From an uncultured Myxococcales bacterium (GTDB lineage: Bacteria; Myxococcota_A; UBA9042), in NCBI GenBank assembly GCA_903869075.1, contig CAIPXZ010000554.1, forward strand, positions 1 to 37,397: a stretch of 37,397 bases of DNA, read 5' to 3'. Positions 9,809 to 17,600 of this stretch are shown here, one piece after another. Position 1 is the first letter of the stretch, and every line of letters begins with the position of its first letter. The notes below the pieces were generated by a model. It was not told the origin of the DNA. It ran no database searches and was given only the letters and a program-made list of their open reading frames with translations. Position numbers and translations under genes: made by a program.

Positions 9809-11824
9809 ATGCGACCATCGACCGGAGGGACCGCGCGGCTTGCGCTCGCCTGCTGCCTCGCCCTCGCCGTCTGGCTGCCCGCCAGCGCCGCCCGCGCGTG
9901 CGGCGCCTGCGTCTCGCCGCCCGCCGCCACCGGCGCCGTGTTCGCCCGCCAATCCGCCGAACGCATCTTCTTCTACCGCGACCCGGCGACGGCGCACTCC
10001 ACCGTCTGGGTCGAGGTCAGCTTCGCCGGCAGCCCGCAAGACTTCGGCTGGGTCGTGCCGATGCCCAAAGTGCCCAAAGTCGGCGTCGGCTCGCGCTACC
10101 TTTTTGACCGCCTGGACCAAGCGACCGCGCCGCGCTTTGAGCTGTCGATCGGCACCGGCGACGAGACCTGCACCGCGTCCACCGGCTTGGGCAACGGCTG
10201 CAGCGCCGCCCCCGCGCCGTGGGGCTGCGCCAGCAAGACCGCCAGCGCCGGGGACGACGGCTACGCCGGCAACGACCACGTCAGCGTCGTGCTCGCGGCG
10301 CAAACTGGACCGTATGACTACGCCATCGTCAAGGGCGACACGTCGCAGAACCTCCTGGATTGGCTGAATAAGGCCGGCTTCGCCACGCCGCCGGCAGCGC
10401 TGCCGATCATCGACGCGCATGTGAAGAAAGGCGACGTCTTCGTGGCCTTCCGGCTGCATGACGGCGAGGGCGTGCAGGCGATTCGCCCGGTGACGTTTGA
10501 CATGGACGACGCCGAGCCGTGCGTGCCGCTGCGGCTGACGTCGATCGCCGCGGTGGACGAGATGTCGGTGATTGTCTATCTGGCCGGGTCGGGTCGCGGT
10601 TTGCCCAAGAATTCCCTGCATGTGCAGGTCAATCCGCTGCGCCTGAACTGGAACGCGCCGGCCAGCAACTACGCGCAGGTGCTGTCGGCGGCCATCGACG
10701 AGGCCGGCAGCCACGCCTTTGCCACTGAGTTTGCCGCCGATGTGACGGCGGTGACCGTCGCCGGTGCCGATCCGACCGTGCTGGGCACCTACCTGTTCGA
10801 GCGGCCGGTCGCGGGCACGGGCGCGTGGGGCGCGGGGCCGCTGTTCAACAAGGCAATTCTGGACGTGCAGCGGCTGCGCGCGGTGCAAGGACCGCACGAG
10901 CTGGCGCCGGCGCTGCTGGCGTCTGGGCTGCCTCTGACGCCCGAGCTGTTTGCGATCCTCGACGCCACGCTGGGGGTGAACGTGTCGCAGCTGGCCTGGC
11001 TGGCGGTGCTGGATCCGGCGCAGGTGCTGACCCAAACGCTGGGCAACGCCGACGCGGGCGGCAGCGCACAAGGCGAGCTCGTGACGGCGGATGGCCTGCC
11101 CGTCGGCCTGACGGTGACGACGATCGATGGCAACGCGCTGGCGGACGCCGTCGAGGCGCAGCTGTCGGTGCCGCTGCTGGCGGCGTTTGACGCCATCGGC
11201 CACGCGCAGACGCTGACTCGGCTGGCGCTGCGGATCTCGCCCGCCGAGATGACGCGCGACCCGGTGTTCGCGTTCTCCGCGACACTGCCGCCGGTCAGCA
11301 ACGTGCACCGCGGCGACATGCACACGGTGCAGGAGGACTGCGGCCAGACCGCGGCGTCGGCGCGGCTGACGCTGCCGGAGCTGGACCGGTCGTACGTGCT
11401 GCACAACGGCACCTCGGGCTACTTCGTGTCGGCGATGGGCGGCTCGTCGTCGCTGCCGACGGCTAACAATGCGACCGATCCGCGCTTTGCGACGATGCCA
11501 GCGGCGCTGCGCGTCGAGTTGCTGGACGAGCAGACGCCGCCTCTGCAGGTGCCAACGTCGCAGGTGGGCCTTGTCGATGCGGCGGTCGTCAGCGCGCACG
11601 CCGGCACGCCGAGCTTGCCGGCCGATCTGGTTGTGGTGCCGCAGCAGGGTGAGCGCGTGCCGTTGCCGCCGTCCGACCCGCCGGCGCGGCTGCCGGACGT
11701 GGTTCAGGCGGTGTCGATCAACCCGACGGGCTGCTCATCGGGCACGGGTCCGGGGCTGCCGTATGTGCTGGGCTCGTTGCTGCTCGTCAGCGCGACGGTG
11801 CTGGCGCGGCGGAGGCGCTCGTGA
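9809..11824 (+). CDS. DUF2330 secreted protein with a MYXO-CTERM-like C-terminal sorting tail
   Basis: 671 residues. AAGGA precedes the ATG. The signal peptide is LALACCLALAVWLPASAARA, followed at once by CGACVSPP, the typical DUF2330 start. VWVEVSFAGSPQDFGWVVPMPKVPKVGVGS and FDRLDQATAPRF are strongly DUF2330-like. The C-terminus is a Cys (TGCSSGTG), a hydrophobic span (LPYVLGSLLLVSATVLA) and RRRRS, the pattern of myxobacterial MYXO-CTERM signals that anchor proteins for surface display. The molecular function of DUF2330 is unknown. It is the first gene of a three-gene operon: the next GTG overlaps its stop (GTGA). Confidence 0.9.
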   Translation: MRPSTGGTARLALACCLALAVWLPASAARACGACVSPPAATGAVFARQSAERIFFYRDPATAHSTVWVEVSFAGSPQDFGWVVPMPKVPKVGVGSRYLFDRLDQATAPRFELSIGTGDETCTASTGLGNGCSAAPAPWGCASKTASAGDDGYAGNDHVSVVLAAQTGPYDYAIVKGDTSQNLLDWLNKAGFATPPAALPIIDAHVKKGDVFVAFRLHDGEGVQAIRPVTFDMDDAEPCVPLRLTSIAAVDEMSVIVYLAGSGRGLPKNSLHVQVNPLRLNWNAPASNYAQVLSAAIDEAGSHAFATEFAADVTAVTVAGADPTVLGTYLFERPVAGTGAWGAGPLFNKAILDVQRLRAVQGPHELAPALLASGLPLTPELFAILDATLGVNVSQLAWLAVLDPAQVLTQTLGNADAGGSAQGELVTADGLPVGLTVTTIDGNALADAVEAQLSVPLLAAFDAIGHAQTLTRLALRISPAEMTRDPVFAFSATLPPVSNVHRGDMHTVQEDCGQTAASARLTLPELDRSYVLHNGTSGYFVSAMGGSSSLPTANNATDPRFATMPAALRVELLDEQTPPLQVPTSQVGLVDAAVVSAHAGTPSLPADLVVVPQQGERVPLPPSDPPARLPDVVQAVSINPTGCSSGTGPGLPYVLGSLLLVSATVLARRRRS

Positions 11825-12432
11825 CCGCGCGGCAGCTGACGGTGCCGCTCCTGGTGGCGGCGCTGCTGGTGCCGGCGACGCCGCTGGCGACCGCCGCGGA
11901 TCTGCCGGATGCCGTCACGCCGGTGACGCTGCACCACCTGCCGACCGCGCCCGGCCACCAGCACGCGATCGCGGCGTCGGTGCTGCGGGTCTTCAACGGC
12001 ACGCTGGAAGTGGCGTACGAGCATCGGCTCGCGCCCCGCCTGGCGCTTGTCGTGCTGGCCGCGGTCGGCAGCGCCCATGTCGCCCGCACGGACGTCAGCT
12101 CGACGCTGGTCGGCGCCGGCAGCCAGTTCCGCTGGTACTTCATCGGCGAATTCGACCGCGGCCTCTTGCTGGCCGGCGACCTCCGCTACGAATACCGCAC
12201 CGCCGCGGTCAGCGCCGGCGCCACAGCGCTCAGCGGCACCGGCCACGGCATCGGCATCGGCGCTTGGGGCGGCGGCAAGTGGACGTTTGGCAACAGCTTT
12301 TTCGCCGCGGCCGGCCGCGGCGCGGCGTGGGACGTCAGCTTCACGCAGGCCAGCTGGACCGACGGCAGCCAAGCGAGCACGGGCAGCGCGGTGCGCTGGC
12401 TCGGCGTCATCGGCCTCGGGCTGGGGTTTTGA
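11821..12432 (+). CDS. Small outer-membrane beta-barrel-like protein
   Basis: 203 residues from a GTG that overlaps the stop of the DUF2330 gene by 4 bases, implying translational coupling. The signal peptide ends near ATPLATAA. The mature part alternates polar and hydrophobic residues in repeated hairpin-like segments (GTLEVAYEHRLAPRLALVVL, SQFRWYFIGEFDRGLLLAGD, GIGIGAWGGGKWTFGNSFF) and ends GLGLGF with a C-terminal Phe, as in barrels recognised by the BAM complex. About eight strands fit the length. Family not recognised. Confidence 0.8.
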   Translation: MTARQLTVPLLVAALLVPATPLATAADLPDAVTPVTLHHLPTAPGHQHAIAASVLRVFNGTLEVAYEHRLAPRLALVVLAAVGSAHVARTDVSSTLVGAGSQFRWYFIGEFDRGLLLAGDLRYEYRTAAVSAGATALSGTGHGIGIGAWGGGKWTFGNSFFAAAGRGAAWDVSFTQASWTDGSQASTGSAVRWLGVIGLGLGF

Positions 12433-13244
12433 TGCCGCACCGGCGCTGGATGCTCGCGGGCTTGGCCCTGCTGCTGCCGATTGCGGCGCGCGCCGAGCCG
12501 ACTGAAGCGCCCGGCAGCGGCCTGACGGAGCTGAGCATTTGGCAAGGCATCAATGGCCTGTCGCTGGGCATCGAGGCGGCGCAGCGGCAGCAGCTGTCGT
12601 TTCCGGTCGGCATGGCGGTGTCCGTGCTGGGGCTGAGCGGCGGTTTGGTGCTGCCAACGCTCGTGTCGCCGCACATCACGACTGGCCAGGCGATGGCCAT
12701 CGACCTCGGCGGCCAGCTGGGCGCTTTCAACGGCGCGGCGTGGGCGCTGCAGCCGCAGGGCTCGGCGCGCGATGTCGCTGTCGGGCAGCTTGTCGGCACG
12801 CTGGCGGGCGCGGCGCTGGCGCATGGCCGACCGCCGGAGGCCGGGCGAATGGCGATGGCGCAGTCCGTGGCGCTGTGGGCGTCGGTGACGACGGCGCTGG
12901 TTCAGGGCGTCCGCGAAGACAAGCCGCTGGTGGCGAGCATCATGGCGGCGGACGCAGGCGCGGCGCTCGGTTATTGCCTCTGGCCCAGCATGCCGCTGTC
13001 GCGCGGTACGCTGCGGACGTTCGATTGGGTGGCGGGCGGCGGGCTTGTCGTCGGCGTGCTGGCGTCGGGCGCCGCCAACAAGCAGGTCGCGCCGGCTGCG
13101 CTCATCGGCCTCGGCGCGGGTGCGGCGATCGGTGCGGCCATTGTCGCCGGGCTGCAGCTCTCGGACGACGATGCACCGCCCGTGGACCTGCATGTGCTGC
13201 CACAGCCGGGCGGCGCGCTGCTGAGCGTCGGCGCGCGGCTGTAG
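12432..13244 (+). CDS. Exported Gly/Ala-rich membrane protein of unknown function
   Basis: 270 residues. The ATG overlaps the previous stop (TGATG). The signal peptide is MPHRRWMLAGLALLLPIAARA. The mature chain has several Gly/Ala-rich hydrophobic stretches (VGMAVSVLGLSGGLVLP, VGQLVGTLAGAALAHG, GGGLVVGVLASGAANK, LIGLGAGAAIGAAIVAGLQL) between short amphipathic segments, so it is either a multi-span inner-membrane protein or an unusual barrel. It ends in a short beta-like tail. Family not recognised. It is the last gene of the DUF2330 operon, and the module B terminator starts 4 bases after its stop. Confidence 0.78.
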   Translation: MPHRRWMLAGLALLLPIAARAEPTEAPGSGLTELSIWQGINGLSLGIEAAQRQQLSFPVGMAVSVLGLSGGLVLPTLVSPHITTGQAMAIDLGGQLGAFNGAAWALQPQGSARDVAVGQLVGTLAGAALAHGRPPEAGRMAMAQSVALWASVTTALVQGVREDKPLVASIMAADAGAALGYCLWPSMPLSRGTLRTFDWVAGGGLVVGVLASGAANKQVAPAALIGLGAGAAIGAAIVAGLQLSDDDAPPVDLHVLPQPGGALLSVGARL

Positions 13245-13247
13245 GCC

Positions 13248-13290
13248 AAAAAACACGCCAGGCCGCCGCGGAGGAGAACGCGACGGCCTG
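13248..13290 (-). terminator. Rho-independent terminator of module B
   Basis: On the minus strand the same 12-base-pair stem as in module A (CAGGCCGTCGCG / CGCGGCGGCCTG) encloses an 8-base loop and is followed within six bases by TTTTTT (AAAAAA at 13248-13253 on the plus strand). It serves the minus-strand gene. The plus-strand operon ending at 13244 reads into it without a T-run on the far side. Confidence 0.82.
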
Positions 13291-13307
13291 GTCGTCTGGG
13301 GCAGCGG

Positions 13308-13574
13308 CTATTTGCGCGCGTTGCGCTGCGGCTGCGCGGTGTCCTGCGCCATCGCGGTCTTGAGCGCCTGCACGATGCGGCCCGGCGCCGGGTTGCCGGT
13401 CGCGGCAAATTCAACGGCGGCGGTGGTCAGCGGCTGCAGGCCGTCCGCGCGCTGGCCGAAGAGCTTTTCAAGGCCCATCAGCAAACCGACGAACGCCAGA
13501 CCGGCGAAGAGGATGACGCCCGGGGCGAAGAAGAGGGCGGTGAGCAGCAACTGGGTCGTGTATGTGGTATCCAT
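13308..13574 (-). CDS. Small single-span membrane protein, paralogue of the one at 3882-4148
   Basis: 88 residues: MDTTYTTQ, a hydrophobic span at about 9-33 (LFFAPGVILFAGLAFVGLLM), a linker, NPAPGRIVQALKTAMAQ and a basic end. GGAGG stands ten bases before the ATG. A longer in-frame start at 13682 exists (adding MLRSKPGAYLVYQEVRW and more), but in module A the equivalent stretch is out of frame with the gene, so the short form is preferred. Function unknown. It carries its own leader and terminator and is divergent from an HSDL2-like dehydrogenase, whereas copy A faces an unrelated hypothetical gene. Confidence 0.85.
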   Translation of the reverse strand: MDTTYTTQLLLTALFFAPGVILFAGLAFVGLLMGLEKLFGQRADGLQPLTTAAVEFAATGNPAPGRIVQALKTAMAQDTAQPQRNARK

Positions 13575-13608
13575 GACGGGCCTCCAAGGTGGTTTCTGCC
13601 GCTGGTTC

Positions 13609-13664
13609 CTGCCGCCGTTCTTCGGTGGCCGCCAGCGGACTTCCTGATACACAAGGTACGCGCC
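13609..13664 (-). promoter_or_regulatory. 56-base leader block identical to module A
   Basis: Identical to 4184-4239 and 35 bases from the ATG. Conservation exceeds that of the coding sequence downstream, which suggests selection on the RNA or DNA itself, or recent gene conversion limited to this patch. The possible fold is GCCACCG-AAGAA-CGGCGGC on the minus strand. Confidence 0.6.
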
Positions 13665-13713
13665 CGGCTTGGACCGCAACATTGCGTGGCATGGCCAATC
13701 TGCAGCGGTTTCG

Positions 13714-13743
13714 GCACCAATTTGCGCTGGTGCATTTGCACCA
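13714..13743. promoter_or_regulatory. 30-base operator-like element shared with module A
   Basis: It contains the exact inverted repeat TGGTGC-AAAT-GCACCA (minus strand) next to GCAAATTGGTGC. It matches 27 of 30 positions of 4289-4318, and the three differences are all transitions. It is 139 bases from the ATG of the small gene and 82 bases from the divergent GTG at 13826. Confidence 0.5.
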
Positions 13744-13825
13744 TGCCGCCGGCGCTTGACCGCCGCCGCAGCCCGGCGCAGAGTCGCGGCCGACGCGGCC
13801 GGTTCCGCGCAGAGCGAGGCAAATC

Positions 13826-14647
13826 GTGGGCAATTTGGCGGGCAAGACGCTGTTCATCTCAGGCGCAAGTCGGGGTATTGGCAAGGAAATCGCGTTGCGG
13901 GCGGCGAAAGATGGCGCCAACATCGTCATCGCCGCCAAGACGACGGAGCCGAACCCGCGCCTGCCGGGGACCATCTTCAGCGCCGCGGCGGAGATCGAAG
14001 CCGCCGGTGGCCAAGCCCTGCCGTTGGCCGTGGACATTCGCGACGAGGAAGCGGTGCAAGCGGCGGTGGCGCAGGCCGTCGTGCAGTTTGGCGGCATTGA
14101 TATCCTCGTGAACAACGCCAGCGCGCTGGCGATTACCGGCACGCTGGACACGCCGATGAAGCGCTACGACTTGATGATGGACATCAACGTCCGCGGCACG
14201 TTCCTGTGCGCGCAGAGCTGCCTGCCGCACTTGCTCAAGGCCGCGAATCCGCACATTTTAGTGCTGTCGCCGCCGCTGAACATGGCGCCGAAGTGGTTCG
14301 CCGAGCACCCGGCGTACACGGTCTCCAAGTACAGCATGTCGATGCTGGCGATGGGCATGGCCGAGGAATTCCGCAAAGCTGGCGTGGCGGTCAACACGCT
14401 GTGGCCGCGCACGCTGATCGCCACCGCCGCGCTGCAGGTCGCCAACGCCGGGCTGGGCGAGTGGGGCCGCACGCCGCAGATCGTGGCCGACGCCGCGTCC
14501 GCGATCCTGACCCGCGACGCGCGCAGCACGACCGGCAAGTTCTTCATCGACGAAGCGGTGTTGCGTGACACCGGCGTCAGCGATTTTGAAATCTACAACG
14601 TCACGCCAGGCCGTGAGCCGATCATCGACCTGTTCATCGACGGCTGA
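13826..14647 (+). CDS. Short-chain dehydrogenase/reductase, HSDL2-like
   Basis: 273 residues from a GTG preceded by a GAGG-type site. The NAD(P)-binding fold shows SGASRGIGKEIA (12-23) and NNAS (96-99). The catalytic set is Ser148, Tyr164 and Lys168 (YTVSK). VLSPPLNMAPKWF, YTVSKYSMSMLAMGMAEEF and VNTLWPRTLIATAA closely follow the N-terminal dehydrogenase domain of HSDL2 (hydroxysteroid dehydrogenase-like 2), including the FFIDEAVLRDTGVSDFEIY end. The SCP2 lipid-binding domain of animal HSDL2 is absent. A cytoplasmic NAD(P)H-dependent oxidoreductase of fatty-acyl or sterol-like substrates is likely. It is divergent from module B and ends 6 bases from the convergent giant lipoprotein gene. Confidence 0.92.
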   Translation: MGNLAGKTLFISGASRGIGKEIALRAAKDGANIVIAAKTTEPNPRLPGTIFSAAAEIEAAGGQALPLAVDIRDEEAVQAAVAQAVVQFGGIDILVNNASALAITGTLDTPMKRYDLMMDINVRGTFLCAQSCLPHLLKAANPHILVLSPPLNMAPKWFAEHPAYTVSKYSMSMLAMGMAEEFRKAGVAVNTLWPRTLIATAALQVANAGLGEWGRTPQIVADAASAILTRDARSTTGKFFIDEAVLRDTGVSDFEIYNVTPGREPIIDLFIDG

Positions 14648-14653
14648 CCGCGC

Positions 14654-17600
14654 TCACTGGCAGGTCTTCGCCACGCAGTTCTGCGTGGACGGGCAGACCG
14701 TGCCGCAGCCGCCGCAGTTGTTGCGGTCGTTGGCGATGTTTGTCTCGCAGCCGTCCGTGCGCAAATTGGCATTGCAGTCTGCATAGTTGGCCGCACAAAC
14801 GCCTGTGCAGCTGCCGGCGGTGCAGCCCGCCGCGACGACGTTGGTGCCGGCGCACGCCGCGCCGCACCCGCCGCACGATTGCAGGGTCGTGTTGAGGTTG
14901 GTCTCGCAGCCGTCGACCTGCTTGTTGGCGTTGCAGTCGGCGTAGCCCGCGGTACAGCTGCCGTTGCAGACGCCGCCGGCGCAGCTGGTCGTGGCGATGT
15001 GGTAACTGGAGCAGGTTGTGCCGCAGGCGCCGCAGTTGGCTGGATCGCCAGCGACGTTGACCTCGCAGCCGTCCAACTGGCGGTTGCTGTTGCAGTCGGC
15101 GAAGCCGGTGTTGCAGCTGCCGGTACACGCGGCGTTCGTGCACGTCGGCGTGCTGATGTTGTTGGTGGAACACGCCACGCCGCAGCCGCCGCAGTTGCTC
15201 GCGCTGCTGGCGATGTTGACCTCGCAGCCGTTGGTGCCGCGGTTGCCGTCGCAGTCGGCGTAGCCGGTACTGCAGGCGCCGGTGCAAAAACCGCCGGTGC
15301 AGACGATCGCGGCAATCCCGTAGCCGGCGCAAACGGCGCCGCAGCTGCCGCAGTTGTTGGGGTCGATGCTGATGTGGCGCTCGCAGCCGTCCAGCGACTT
15401 GTTGTTGTTGCAGTCGGCAAAGCCCGTGGTACAGGTCAGCGTGCATACACTCGCGCTGCAGCCAGCCACAGCGCCGATGCCGCCGGGGCACGCCTTGCCG
15501 CAGGCGCCGCAGTTGTAAGGGTCGGTCGCGACGGCGGTTTCGCAGCCGTCGGCCAGCGTGCCGTTGCAGTCGGAGTGGCCGCTGCCGCAGTTGGTTGTGC
15601 ACTGGCCGTTGACGCACGCCGCGACGCTGCCCGGGTAGTTCGGGCAGATCTTGCCGCATGCGCCGCAGTTGAACACGTCGCTGCTAACCGTGGTCTCGCA
15701 GCCGTCCGGCTGGGCGCCATTGCAGTCGGCGTGGCCGCTGTTGCAGCTGAAGGTGCACTGGCCATACGCGCAGACCGGGGTCGCGCCGGTCGCGTTCGCG
15801 CAGGTCAGGCCACAGGCGCCGCAGCTGTCCACGTTATGGACGAGGTCCGCCTCGCAGCCGTCCACGTCCATGTTCATGTTGCAGTCCGCGTAGCCGCTGT
15901 GGCACGCGCCGCCGCACACGCCGCCGGTGCAGGTGGAATCGCCGTTGGGCACGTACTTGCACGCGGTGCCGCAGGTTCCGCAGTTGACCGGGTCGCTGCC
16001 CAGCGCGACCTCGCAGCCGTCCCATGCCTTGGTGTGGTTGCAGTCGGTGTAGCCCGCGACGCAGTCGCCAACGCACTGGCCGCCCGCGCACGTCGGGCTG
16101 ACGACGTTGTTGGTGGAGCACGCGACGCCGCATTGCCCGCAGTTGCCGCTGTCGGTGGCCAGTTGGATTTCACAGCCGTTCGTCAGCGCGTTGTCGCAAT
16201 CGGCAAAACCGGCGCTGCAGACGCACTGGTAGGAGCCGATGCTGTTGATGCAGTCCATGTTGGCGCCGCAGTTGGCGACCTGCGCAGCGCACTCGTCCAA
16301 GTCCACGCAGCTGAAGCCGTCGCCGACGAAGCCCGTGGCGCACACGCACGCCACGCCGACGCCCATGGACGTGCACGCGGCGAGCTCGGCACAACCGGTC
16401 GTGCCGGGCGTGCAGGTGCCGGCAGCGCAGACGTCGCCGCTTGTGCAGCCGTTCTTGTCGTCGCACGGCGCGGTGTTGGCGGTGAACTGGCAGCCTTTGC
16501 CAGCGTCGCAGCTGTCGTCCGTGCACGGGTTGCCGTCGGCGCAGACCATCGCCTTGCCGGCGACGCAGCTGCCGGCCGCGCACACGTCGCCGCCGGTGCA
16601 GACGCTGCCATCGCTGCAGCCCAGGGTGTTGGCGACTGACGTGCAACCGCTCTTTGGGTCGCAGGATTCCGTTGTGCACACGTTGCCGTCATCGCATGCC
16701 TTGACGGCGCCGGGCGCGCAGGCACCGGCTTTGCAGGTGTCGCCAACGGTGCAGTAGTTCTCGTCGCTGCAGCTCGCGCTGTTGGCGGTGTGGCTGCAGC
16801 CCGTTGTCGCGGCGCAGGCGTCGTCCGTGCATGGGTTGCCGTCGTCGCAGCCGATGGCCTTGCCGCTTGTGCAGGCGCCGCCGCTGCAGACGTCGCCGAG
16901 CGTGCAGACGCTGCCGTCGGAGCAGTCCGCCGTGTTGTTGGCCGAGGTGCAGCCGCCCGTCGGGTCGCAGGTTTCGGTTGTGCATGGGTTTTTGTCGTCG
17001 CACAAGCTGGGACCGGCGGGCGTGCAGACGCCGGAAAGGCAGTGCTCGCCGGTGGTGCAGGAGTTGTTGTCGTCGCACGCGAGCGTGTTGGCGACGTGCG
17101 TGCAGCCGCTGGCGCTGGCGCAGCCGTCGTCGGTGCAAAAGTTGCCGTCGTCGCAGACCGGCGCCGCACCGCCAACGCAGGTGCCGCCGCTGCAAGCGTC
17201 GTTCTGCGTGCACAAGTCGTTGTCGGAGCACGGCAACGTGTTGGCGCTGTGGCTGCAGCCAGCCTGCGGGTCGCATGCGTCGGTCGTGCACGGATTGCCG
17301 TCGTCGCAAGGCAGCGCGCCACCGGGGACGCAGCTGCCGCCGGCACAGGCATCGCCGACGGTGCAGGTGTTGTTGTCCGAACAGCTGGCGGCGTTGGCGA
17401 CAAAACCGCAGCCGGTCGCGGGGTTGCAGCTGTCATCGGTGCACGGGTTGCCGTCGCTGCAGGCGATGGCCGCGCCGGGCACGCACGCGCCCGCGGCGCA
17501 GGTGTCCGCCTGGGTGCAGACGCTGCCGTCCTCGCACGGCGCGGTGTTGGGGACGCTAGCGCAGCCGTCGACAACGTCGCAGTTCTCAGTCGTGCACGGG

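Larger units (their letters stand above)
13246..13745 (-). repeat. Module B: second copy of the duplicated operator-leader-gene-terminator unit
   Basis: This is the counterpart of 3817-4320, with every element in the same order and nearly the same spacing: terminator stem (13259-13290), 88-residue gene (13308-13574), 56-base identical leader (13609-13664), CGCAATGTTGCG near 13680 and operator-like element (13714-13743). The gene-free stretch 13575-13825 consists of this module plus about 80 bases leading to the divergent dehydrogenase gene. Confidence 0.85.

Noticed and set aside
13575-13682. N-terminal extension of the module B protein to 13682
   Set aside because: The equivalent stretch in module A is out of frame with its gene, and the GGAGG site supports the start at 13574 in both copies. 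Kept only as a possible separate leader peptide.
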